From Jimgerdemannia flammicorona (Eukaryota > Mucoromycota > Endogonomycetes > Endogonales > Endogonaceae): a DNA stretch of 13,614 nucleotides. The stretch covers positions 1-13,614 of the forward strand of contig RBNI01004687.1 of the NCBI GenBank assembly GCA_003990745.1. Direction: 5' to 3'. How positions within the stretch are numbered: the first letter of the stretch is position 1; the number at the start of each line of letters is the position of its first letter. Under the pieces are notes generated by a model that was given only the letters and a program-made list of their open reading frames with translations, was not told the origin of the DNA and searched no databases. Positions 1 to 8,550 of the stretch are shown in pieces. The position numbers and the translations under genes were made by a program.

Positions 1-273
1 AAAAAAAAAAAAAAAAAAAAAGTTGGATACGTGAAATATATATATATGTGTCAATTTATGCAGCGTTAGCCGAGTCGATATGTTGAATTAACAATTATCA
101 GAACACCAGGCCTTTACGTGTGATGTAAGCTAGGGCACAGCGGCACAGCTCAAAATCAACCTACAAACTAAATTGTCTGATACCGCTACACAACCCCATT
201 GATCTATCTCCCGTCTGTTAGCCGATTTAACTACACACCGTTCTCTCCGACCCGCCACCCGATTGACACGTAC
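1..273 (-). other. Long first intron of the myosin-like gene, running off the left edge
   Basis: After the GTACGT donor at 273 (minus strand) there are two good branch-site matches, GGCTAAC near 217 and GGCTAAC near 66-72. The second is followed by a T-rich tract that ends in at least 21 T (A21 on the plus strand, 1-21) at the window edge. That order of branch site then polypyrimidine tract is what precedes an acceptor, so the acceptor is predicted just outside. At 273 nt or more this would be the longest intron in the window. Confidence 0.45.
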
Positions 274-432
274 CTGATTATTGTTCAAATGCACCTCAAC
301 AATGTCTGAATCTTTGTCTTCGCTTGTGATATATCCTGCGATATAGCCTTCTTCCTTATCTTCCACCCATACCCACTTCTTCTCACTGAAGGCGACCTGT
401 GCGACCGCGTTGTTGACACCATTGGCAGCCAT
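274..432 (-). CDS. Probable class II myosin heavy chain, first exon only (partial)
   Basis: This 53-codon exon starts at the ATG at 432 and ends at a strong donor, CAG|GTACGT, at 273. The protein has a short Ala/Asn-rich head, then KKWVWVEDKEEGYIAGYI and VEVHLNNNQ. This resembles the SH3-like N-terminal subdomain that precedes the motor domain in fungal type II myosins (family pattern KKWVWV...EGY/F...V.V), where the next residues are normally VRTV and the lead-in to the motor core. The family drives cytokinetic-ring contraction on actin. No acceptor between 272 and 1 gives myosin-like continuation: the frame read through the donor reaches a stop at 130, and other acceptors give unrelated peptides. 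The rest of the gene therefore lies left of the window, or the gene is truncated. The only family evidence is this short N-terminal match, so the assignment is moderate. Confidence 0.6.
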
Positions 433-855
433 GCTGATTCTAATATTTCCCGAGCGCGTCGGTACTAATGCAAAGGTATTGGTATATCTGTATGTGGTAT
501 ATGGCTGTCAAATATCACTGTTTCCAAGGGGATAAGTATGCTTCGTTGTGGGTCCGTTTGTCGTCGCCTCAGAAAGAAAACGGATTGAGAGTGGGGAAAG
601 TCAAGAAGCAACCAGGAACGAGCCTCAGTTTTGAAGTTGCGAATCGGGCAGATTGTTGTGTAAAAGCAGGTAGGTTGAGGTCTTGTGATAGGAGACAAGG
701 GACAATAAGGGGGGGGTATTTTCCAGGCACAGTAGTAAAAATGATGTCGTTTCTGTGGCTTGGGCAACAGGACAAAGGGAAACGGACGAACCACGCGTGA
801 CGGGACGGCTTTCTGGGCCTAAATTGGCCACCTGAAAGACTCGCTGACGTGAAAT

Positions 856-863
856 TGACGTCA
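856..863. promoter_or_regulatory. CRE-like palindrome TGACGTCA
   Basis: A perfect 8-bp TGACGTCA, the consensus site of ATF/CREB-type bZIP regulators (in fungi, Atf1-like stress regulators). A TGACGTGA near-match sits about 10 bp to its left. Confidence 0.5.
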
Positions 864-916
864 GTGTGAGACCCGTGATCATAACAAAACCGTCGCGCCC
901 TGTGCCACAAACGCTG

Positions 917-926
917 GTGACGTCAC
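917..926. promoter_or_regulatory. CRE-like palindrome GTGACGTCAC
   Basis: A perfect 10-bp palindrome containing the TGACGTCA core. The same 10-mer occurs once more in the window, at 3631-3640 between GPATCH11 and VPS52. Confidence 0.5.
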
Positions 927-948
927 GAAAAACTGTATTTCCAATAGA

Positions 949-1143
949 CTTTAAATCCTACATCTACTTCAACTGTTATTTTATTTAATATATAAATTAT
1001 AGATTATTATCACAACATGCAAATTTAAATATAAATAATCTAAAATATATACTATTCTAAACTGAACTAATATGATTAATATATTATAATTAAATAAAAT
1101 AAGAGATTAAAATATTTATAATTAAAACAAAATGAGAGCTATA
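949..1143. other. AT-rich block flanked by 9-bp direct repeats
   Basis: About 195 bp made almost entirely of A and T, with long TA/TAA-rich runs, in sharp contrast to the mixed composition on both sides. It is bordered by the direct repeat TCCAATAGA at 940-948 and 1144-1152. No terminal inverted repeats and no coding potential are visible. It could be a degraded insertion or an AT-biased intergenic spacer. Confidence 0.45.
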
Positions 1144-1152
1144 TCCAATAGA

Positions 1153-1497
1153 TAAAATGAAAAGATTACAAAAATTTGAATACTTTATTGCTCTACAAAT
1201 TACAAGTAATGCATTTGTGACCAGCTCTTTTCCTCCGCACGCATTTTCCCTTCACACGCGGCGTCCATCTGTTAAACTAGCCTACTGATAATCAAACCTC
1301 CGTGATAACAGAAACGATCATCCAAGACCAGTTCCGTATTAGAGATCGGAGCACTCTGATCCAACAGATTGGACGTTTTGGCGTAGTTTTTCACAAGATA
1401 ATAAGAATGGTGTTTCGTCTGTCATCATCAGCATGATGCGATCAGAGATGTATATCATAGGCGTTTATCAAGTAACGGAGATCGAGTAACGGAAACC
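1153..1497. other. Non-coding stretch before the kinase relic
   Basis: No gene is supported here. The frame of the following kinase-like sequence is open back to about 1405 (stop TAA at 1402-1404), but that translation shows no recognised motif. A small perfect inverted repeat, CATCAT-CAGC-ATGATG, lies at 1423-1438. It is too short to call a structure. Confidence 0.35.
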
Positions 1498-2077
1498 ATG
1501 AAGTTTGTCTATATTAAAATGGAACTTAGCGAGGTCGAGGAGACTATCATTCCTGCTATCCGCACACCCATAATTATCGACAGCTTTGACCAGCTCTTCG
1601 AGGCTGTATGTAAACAAGATTGCCCACGTGATTTGAAATTTGGCAATGTTCTTTACAAATATAATGTTGATAGGACTGTTCGCATCTTAGTATACGACTT
1701 CGGCATGGCAGCAAAAGTTGAATCCTGCAAGATATGGGACTTTTGGTTAACTGCCAAAACATCAATAGATATCTCAACTTGTGTAAAAGAAAGGTGTGAC
1801 CGAGCTTCCTCTTCAAACAGCGATGGCGGCATTAAAAATACAACACAAACTGCGTAGCGATCTTATGGAGCGTGTCCGTGAGGCTGCACTTGCAGAGCTG
1901 TATAAAATGTACAAGATAAAACATATCTAGGGCATCCATCAACACCGAGCTAAAAAGATTATTCAAAGATCTAGGGGTGCCCGTCTTATGCATGAACTTT
2001 ACCGAATGAATGTACCAATAGAAAATGAGCCTGATATGATTCTCAACAACGTTAGCAATAATTCACTATCGTTATAA
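1498..2077 (+). pseudogene. Decayed protein-kinase-like gene
   Basis: The first part (1498-1857, 119 codons) contains PRDLKFGNVLY followed 14 residues later by VYDFGMAAKV. This is the order and spacing of a kinase catalytic loop (HRDLKxxN) and DFG motif. The HRD histidine is replaced by Pro, and the stretch before the loop looks collapsed (VCKQDCPRDLK), which suggests a deletion. There is no glycine-rich loop or VAIK lysine. The frame stops at 1855-1857. A second frame, open from 1787, carries on with a charged helical stretch (KIQHKLRSDLMERVREAA) through a TAG at 1928-1930 to a TAA at 2075-2077. One frameshift and one in-frame stop point to a relic. A spliced, expressed gene is possible but no clear donor/acceptor pair joins the frames. 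It sits beside the AT-rich block. Confidence 0.45.
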
Positions 2078-2158
2078 CGCGCAAACTACACATCCGTGGC
2101 TGCCACAAGTGCACCCCTCTCTGCTCGAATTCCTCACCTCACCCACCACGTCGCCGCA

Positions 2159-3588
2159 TCAATCGTGATCCTCCTCCATCAGCCCTGGGCACGCGCCGCC
2201 GAGATCCTCTTCGTCCGTGTACTGCGCCCCGCACCAGAAGCAGTAGAAGTGCTTGGCACGCAGGTATGCGACTAGGCGGTCGAGCTTGTCCTCGAGCTGT
2301 GTCAACACGGGAAAGAGGTACCAGCATTTATCGCAAAGGTACGCGCGTAAGCCGAAGAAAACAGTGACAGGAGAGGAGCCGATGACCAATGCCTGAAATT
2401 GAACAAACCTTCATCAAACCGAGTTCCTTCCGTTCGGCCATGGTTCCTTTGCGCCCGCCGAAATCGCTTGAGCTCGATACGGACGGCGACACCACTTTTT
2501 CATCCTTATCTTCCTTGACATCTACCACCACCGATGACAAGCCGGGGTCGAGGGCCGGCAGCGGTCCGGATTCCTCTGGTGTATCTTCGATGGGGTTTTC
2601 TTCTTCGTCGTCTTCGTCTGTCGCAAGGATCCACAGTACATTCGACTGGTGATATACAGGTTGAAAACGATAGCGAGGGAATGTTAGAAATTTACAGAGA
2701 CGAGCAGTGCTCAGTGAGAAAGGCAATTAAACAAAAGAACGAAATGACCAACGAGACTGTACCTGTATCCCCTGTGGAGATTGTGATACGGCCATAGTAC
2801 ATGTGGTTAACCTCGCAAAGACATAAGCGAGAAACGCGGAAGAGTTATAGCACCAGTTGTCCTTCTCAATCCAGCTACGCGCCCCATAACTGCCACCAAA
2901 TGCTGTAAACAGTCCTACCTCCTTCTCGTCCAGGGTTTGGCACATCTTTGCCGCCGCTTTGATTCGTCTTTTAATCCTCCCCTCGTTAAAGCGGCTAATC
3001 ATGGTGTCCCGAAAGTCCTGATTCGCCTCGTGCCGCTTCGCCATTGCGGCCTCGAGCTCCTCTTCCGCCTTGCGCTTCTCGACAGTCTCGAGGCCGATGC
3101 CTTTGCGTCCTGTGAGGGTTCGATCGGTTTTTAATTGTGGGATTCTGGCACGAGAAAGGAATGTTAAACAGATCAGAACGAAAGGTTATAATTACCGGAT
3201 TTCAATTCGACCGTTATTGGTGCCTTCAGACCCTGTTCTTTGCTGGTCTGACCGAGGGTCATGCCCTTACTAGAGAGTGGATCAGATTCTATAATAAGGT
3301 GGTTTCTTCTCTGCAACAGAGATGAGCAAGCAATTAAAAGTCATACCTGAACCCCATCTTCATCAACATCTTCATGCCCTTGTTTTCCTCTCCTATCTCT
3401 TTTTCTAGGCCACGTTCCCTCGCCTCCTTCTCCAGTACAGTGCGTGGCTTGATGTAAGCACGCTGCTGCTGGTCGCGGAGTTGTTGTTTCCGTCGCTCGG
3501 CATAGGATTTGGTGGAGGAGGAAGAGGTTTCTGCGGCGGCCTTCAAGAACTTTTCGGACATGTAGTCCTCTTCGTCGAACTCAGCCAT
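2159..3588 (-). CDS. GPATCH11: G-patch domain protein of the GPATCH11 (CCDC75) type
   Basis: Six exons: 3347-3588, 3196-3269, 2919-3109, 2763-2771, 2409-2645 and 2159-2296. They total 297 codons and keep phase throughout. Residues 1-70 are charged and helical. The G-patch begins at residue 71 (GMKMLMKMGF) and continues over the first intron into SKGMTLGQ. A Lys/Arg/Glu-rich helix follows (EKRKAEEELEAAMAKRHEAN...), then an acidic stretch (DEDDEEENPIEDTPEES) and a C-terminal DUF4187-type module at about 252-296, with YLRAKHFYCFWCG and an end in EEDHD. This order of G-patch, coiled coil, acidic stretch and CFWCG tail is that of GPATCH11. G-patches generally bind and activate DEAH-box RNA helicases, so a nuclear RNA-processing role is inferred. 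The last intron (2297-2408) is the least certain: the donor is GTTTGT, and the acceptor CACAG gives the in-frame join LMK|LEDK. It is divergent from VPS52. Confidence 0.85.
2763..2771 (-). other. 9-nt microexon (GIQ) of the GPATCH11 gene
   Basis: On the minus strand the sequence reads CCACAG|GGGATACAG|GTACAG: an acceptor, nine bases and a donor. Inclusion adds Gly-Ile-Gln between LDEKE and SNVLWIL without changing frame. As I recall it, GPATCH11 relatives have an Asn-Ile-Gln-like stretch at this point, which favours inclusion. Skipping would also be in frame. Confidence 0.6.
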
Positions 3589-3715
3589 GGCATTTCGGAC
3601 TGTAATCTGTGGCTTGGTTTATAAGGCTCGGTGACGTCACGCTTCCTTGCAGGAATAAGCCTCTACGATTTCAACGACACCTTCCAGTCCCTCTCCCTCC
3701 GCATTCTTGGCCCCA
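3589..3715. promoter_or_regulatory. Bidirectional promoter between GPATCH11 and VPS52
   Basis: Only 127 bp separate the two divergent start codons (3588 minus and 3716 plus). The stretch contains TATAAA on the minus strand (3618-3623, about 30 bp before the GPATCH11 ATG) and a perfect GTGACGTCAC at 3631-3640. The VPS52 side is pyrimidine-rich (CCTTCCAGTCCCTCTCCCTCC), typical of a fungal transcription start or leader. Confidence 0.6.
3631..3640. promoter_or_regulatory. CRE-like palindrome GTGACGTCAC in the shared promoter
   Basis: A perfect palindrome, 43-52 bp upstream of the GPATCH11 start and 76-85 bp upstream of the VPS52 start. It could bind a bZIP (ATF/CREB-type) factor acting on both genes. 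Identical to the 10-mer at 917-926. Confidence 0.55.
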
Positions 3716-6374
3716 ATGTCCGTCGCACTCCCAAAACTCTCCATATCCCTCACGTCCAGGAGGAAGTCTAACGCACACGCTCCCCAGCAGATCACTCCGA
3801 CATCCTCAACGCTGCCAGCCCAACCACCCGCAAACTCCGAACCCGCGCCAAACATCCATACTCAGAATGCTGAGCCGACCTTACAACTGCAGTCGGAGCC
3901 ACCTACGCCCTCGGAAAAGTTCCCGGGAGCGTCGGCACTCAACGCTGTGAGGCTGCTGGATAAGCTACTGGGCGTCGATGAAGAGGAGGTGAGCAGTCAA
4001 AGTTGAAAGGACGCTCACAGGGATTAGGAAACAGATCATTTCAAACCCGACTACGCGCTTATGTTTCTCGGGTATTAGGCCGACTTACAAACTTGTCCTA
4101 ATCCCACCCGTTCGGCTGCCCAACCTTCCACCCTACTCGTTCTAGAAAGACCGAGAGAATCAAGAGAGCCGCTTCGACGACGGTCTCGACTTCTACGACA
4201 TATCCTTCGATGAAGTAGACGGTACGCGTGGCCCTAAAATCCTTCCGCACCTCGACCATACTCCTTCTCGTCCATACCTTACTAATATCTTCATGACCCT
4301 GGACGCTTCGGTCGCAGCAAGACCGGATATCGGCCTTCCAGGAGGACGAGTTCGTACAGGAGGCCTTCGCCAAAGGAATGGACCTGCGCGAGTACGCGCG
4401 ACAAATCGAGTCAGAGCTGGGTGAAATCGAGGAGGCGCACGAGCTAGATTGTGAGTGTTTTGATGCGAGATCTGTGAAGGGCCCAGAGAATGGGTTTTCG
4501 GAAAGGTGGATCCCGAGCCGTTAATCATAGCGAGTACAATTTTGCGCTGCTTTATTTGGCTGTCTTGCTGACCACGATGCGAATCTAACCTGGCCTACCT
4601 TTACTAGACACGAAACAAATACGCTCGTTCATCGATCTCCACGGGCAGATCCAGGTGCGTTCCAAGGGCCCCAGCTTTCTGTATACTGCATCTTCACCGT
4701 CCTCCAATAACCAACCTTATTCTACCAGTCATGTGATCAGATACTCGGAACGATGGAGGAACTGTTGAGCGTTTTCCAAAGCGACCTTGGCAACATCAGC
4801 GGTGAGATTCAGAGTTTGCAGGAGCGGTCATCGGAGATGAACATCAAGCTAAGGAATCGGAAAGTAAGGTTTGGGAAAGTGGAGAGTGGATTAATGAGCA
4901 AAAGCAAATCCGGAAGGGTGGACGCGTGTACCATTTTTAATTGCGTGATATCTATGTGAAAAATGGCGAGACTATAGAGGCTGACACAAAGATATTTAAC
5001 AATTCAACGACGAAATGTGGTGTCTTGAACTGATAGGCCATCGAGGCGCAGCTAAGTACCGTTCTGGAGGGAGTGGTGATACCACCGTACATGATCCGGT
5101 ATATATATCTGTATTATGGCATACGACCGCCAACCTTTTCCAACATTTCTTACATATTCGCTTCGCAAACCCCATTAATGAATATGTATGCATCACACAC
5201 ACCACTCATTTCCTCGTGTTCACTCACTCCGCTCAGAAAAATCACCGAGAGCGACGTAGACGAAGCCTGGCTCAACTACCTTCTCGAGCTCAACAAGAAG
5301 ATGACGTACGTCAAAGCCAATGTCTCGGCCAGCAAGGCAGGCTCCTCAGGCGGTAAGGCTGGCAAGGCGGGTAAGGCTGGCCCACCGCCCATCCGCGCCC
5401 TCAAGGACGTGGGACCCGAGCTCGAGCGGCTCCGCATACGCGCCTCGGGCATCATTCGCGATTTTTTTCTCAACAAGATCCGCTCGCTGCGCATCCCAAA
5501 CACCAATATCCAAATCCTCCAGCAGAGCGTCCTGCTAAAATACAAAGAGCTACACAGGTTTTTGATGGAAAGGCACGGCGACGGTGCGGCGGAGGTCAGG
5601 CAAACCTATGTGAATACGATGCGGTGGTACTTTTATAACCATTTCGAAAGGTATTCAAAGGGGTTGGGGAAGTTGCAGGTGAGTCTTTCTTGTTCGTTTT
5701 TCTCTGGTTGGAATGAAAGCCAATTAGGAAGATCTGTATTTACACCAAATTGGGAAGTATAAAGGTATTCTAATATGCTAACCGGCGCGGATATCATAAT
5801 TACTATGCGCTTCTCGTTTAACGTCGATTGCAATGATATCACTTCTCTTGTCCACTTATACGCAGGCGGTAATAGCGGACAAAACCGACCTGATCGGCGT
5901 GGAAGAGTCAGCAAAAAAAGGTACGTTCGTTGCCCTTTTGATCTCATATAAACATCGATATTCTTTACATTTGCATTACATGCGGCCACGGTTTGTGATC
6001 TATTGGCCTCCGACCACTTTATTCGGCTCTAATGCTTTTCAGCCTTATATTATATCTTGTCTACATTCTCGTAGGCCTCTTTGGAACGGGAAAGGTGGCG
6101 TTAAAGGATAAGACCAATGTGTTTGCCCTCGGAGATCGTATCGAGACACTGAGACAGCAGGATGCGGGGGTCATTTTGGTGCATGTCGCTGAGGATAAGA
6201 GCCAGGTGGGTTCGCGGATAGTCGATAATGGTGTGATTGACAGAAGGTGGTGTAGATGCCATCGATGCAGTACAGAATCCAAACCCCCGAGGTTCATTGT
6301 GTTTAAAATGCTCATCAAAGGATATATTAGCGGAATGAAACAACCTTATTCACGCAAATCTACTCACCCCCCCC

Positions 6375-6420
<46 letters not shown>

Positions 6421-8220
6421 TATCTCGCTCAGAAATACCCTTACGAAGCCCTTTTCCGCTCATTCAACCTGACCATGATCGACAACGCTAGCTCTGAGTA
6501 CCTGTTCATCGTGGAATTCTTTGCGACCGACAACGAGAAAATGGCGGCGGATCTAGCTAAAAGCGTCTTCCATGACATTTTCGAGCCGACGGAAAAGATG
6601 GGGCTGGTGAGTTGTGGCGTTGTTGTGTTAAATGATGAAGAGTAGTTTCCCCTTGCCGGTGACTGGTAAACCCTTGTCACTTCGGTATCGCAATCGTATG
6701 GGATTTGATTCCGTCATATCAACTCTCAAACCCTTCTCCTACCCATCGCGCTCACTGCCCCCGCACAGATGACGACCAAGCAATACGTCGATAACTCGTA
6801 CGATGCCGTTGGCATTCTTCTCTGCATCCGCATCAACACCCAGCTCACGATGGAGCTGCAGCGCCGCCGTGTCCCGGCGCTCGAGGCCTACACCAACGCC
6901 ACCAACATGCTACTCTGGCCCCGGTTCCAGCACATCATGGATCTGCACTTCCAATCCGTAAAGAAGATGGCAGCCAACAAGCAGGTGCTGGCGAGCGTGA
7001 GAGACGTACATCCGCATTATGTAATTTATTTATTTTTTATTTTATTTTTTCTTAAGGGGTTCTTCTTTTTCTCCTTAACCCTACGTTTACGTTTTGATTA
7101 TGGCGATTTGGATTAAGTTGTGTATGGCTAGAGCGAATCCCATAAGTCGTCATGCAAGTAGATTGTTCACCTGGGGTTGACCTGACCCATTGTATGCGTA
7201 ATCTAATAGGTGACACGACGGTACGCCGAGTTCGCGGCCTCGATCCTGACCCTGAATGAAGAGTATAGCGATCCTAATCTTAATAACAGGTATGTTTCTT
7301 TAACCGTGCTGACATGGCTGTAGTGGTTAATCGATACATGACCATCTCATTGCGGTCGTTGTTCAAATCAACCAGTTTGCAACGCCTTCGGAACGAGGTC
7401 GAGGGTTTGCTGGCACGCATGGCGAACGAGCTCTCGGAGCACAAGAATCGCATTGTATTCTTGATCAACAACTACGACCTCATTGCTTCGGTTTTGAAGG
7501 TGAGGTTCTGGTGTTTTTGTGCATCCGACCTGCGCGCGAGCTCTCCAAACGTTGGACGCTGATTGCCATTTCATTTACCGCAACGTTCCTAAGGAATCGG
7601 CTGGCAAGACTGTTGAGGCAGAATTGGAGCACGTAAATGCTCTATTGAGCGTGCAAATTGGCGCCTTCGTCGACGAGGAGCTGATACCTTATTTTGGGAA
7701 CCTGGTCAATTTTGTCAAGCACGCAGAGCAGGTCAAGAACGTTGCGGGGATTGATGCGGGTATGTGGTTTTTAGGATATTAAAGTTTGCTCTCACGAGAA
7801 TGAAATGAAGCTTCATCGCGTTATCTCAACCAATACTCTTTTCCTTCCGCCCCTACCGCCTCCCCTCCCCCCTCCCCCCTCACCTCAAATAATAATAATA
7901 TAAAAACAGACCGCTTCGAGAAGATCTCGTATGAGTTCAACACGACCTGGCGCCAGAACATCACCTCCATCAACGCCTCTGTCATCCAGCTCTTCTCCAA
8001 TTTCAAGAATGGCACCACGGTCCTGCACGCCGTCCTGGGCCAGCTCATTGTCTACTACACACGGTTTTGTGTCCTGCTTGAACAGCGGTTCCAAGGTGGC
8101 GGCAAGGCCAATGGCGGCTCAAGCAGGAAGCAGGAGGCCGGGATCGCGAGTTGGAAGCAGCCGCCCGTAGGAGTGCAGACCGTTATGGTGGAGATCAAGA
8201 AGTTCAGGTCGAATTTCTGA
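3716..8220 (+). CDS. VPS52: Vps52, GARP/EARP tethering-complex subunit
   Basis: Fifteen exons: 3716-3988, 4146-4221, 4322-4450, 4608-4654, 4729-4863, 5037-5098, 5237-5678, 5866-5920, 6075-6205, 6433-6606, 6769-7020, 7210-7289, 7376-7499, 7594-7759 and 7910-8220. They total 819 codons with stop and every phase closes. Residues 1-75 are a low-complexity Ser/Pro leader. From about 115 comes the conserved family core: YARQIESELGEIEEAH, then IRSFIDLHGQIQSCDQIL, a coiled-coil stretch, VVIPPYMIRKITESDVDEAW, FFLNKIRSLRIPNTNIQILQ, then helical-bundle segments to TVMVEIKKFRSNF. Vps52 joins Vps51, Vps53 and Vps54 to tether endosome-derived vesicles at the trans-Golgi. An inserted Gly/Ala/Lys linker (about 272-292) interrupts the core. 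The acceptor of exon 3 is AAG at 4319-4321 because the nearby CGCAG would break frame. The start is the first ATG after the promoter; a TTG lies three codons upstream in frame. Confidence 0.93.
6367..6417 (+). repeat. C10-TC-T39 homopolymer tract in VPS52 intron 9
   Basis: Ten C, then TC, then 39 T, ending 15 nt before the acceptor CTCAG (6431-6432) of VPS52 exon 10. On the sense strand it is an extreme polypyrimidine tract in the right place for splicing. Its exact length is likely to vary or be misread in sequencing. Confidence 0.85.
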
Positions 8221-8550
8221 GGACATGGACGCTTCAGACTTTCGGGAAAAAAACAAAAAAAAAAAAAAAAAAAAAAAGACTATATAAAGATTCGCTTAGT
8301 ATGTTTCGTTCCGTTGCTTAATTCCCTGTTTCATGTGTTAATTATTATATCGATTGCAATGCAACCCAAAAGAGAACATTTTCGCTAAATAATTACGCTT
8401 GACCTTCATACTGCTGTAACGCTCTTGAGCAGCGGGTTTCATTATTAATAACCCAAATGAAAATGAGAGCCATGATCTATATTTATAGTCGAGAAACTAC
8501 GCGCCGAAGAAATGCCCACACCGATCGACCACAAATACAAAACCTTCCTC
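8221..8550. other. Convergent 3' region of VPS52 and WBP11, with A23 tract
   Basis: Lies between the VPS52 stop (plus strand) and the WBP11 stop (minus strand), so it must hold both transcript ends. It contains A7-C-A23 at 8247-8277, about 27 bp after the VPS52 stop. AT-rich elements suited to 3'-end formation include AATAAT on the plus strand near 8388 and ATAAATATAG on the minus strand near 8480. No gene is seen. Confidence 0.5.

Larger units (their letters stand above)
433..927. promoter_or_regulatory. Upstream region of the myosin-like gene with CRE-type sites
   Basis: This stretch carries no convincing gene. Open frames on both strands here (for example 468-800 plus and 569-910 minus) have no recognisable domain or splice structure. 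It holds a cluster of TGACG-type elements between about 844 and 926, including two perfect TGACGTCA cores. These lie 420-490 bp upstream of the myosin-like ATG. A G7 run lies at about 711-717. Confidence 0.4.

Noticed and set aside
468..800. 110-codon plus-strand ORF upstream of the myosin-like gene
   Set aside because: No recognisable domain and Trp/Tyr/Cys-rich random-looking composition; the minus strand is open over the same stretch in two frames, so openness alone is weak evidence.
2389..2652. Ser/Asp-rich 87-codon plus-strand ORF
   Set aside because: It is the exact antisense of the acidic GPATCH11 exon; low-complexity acidic codons mirror as Ser-rich sequence.
5015..5356. 113-codon plus-strand ORF
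   Set aside because: Out-of-frame shadow of VPS52 exons 6-7 and the intron between them.
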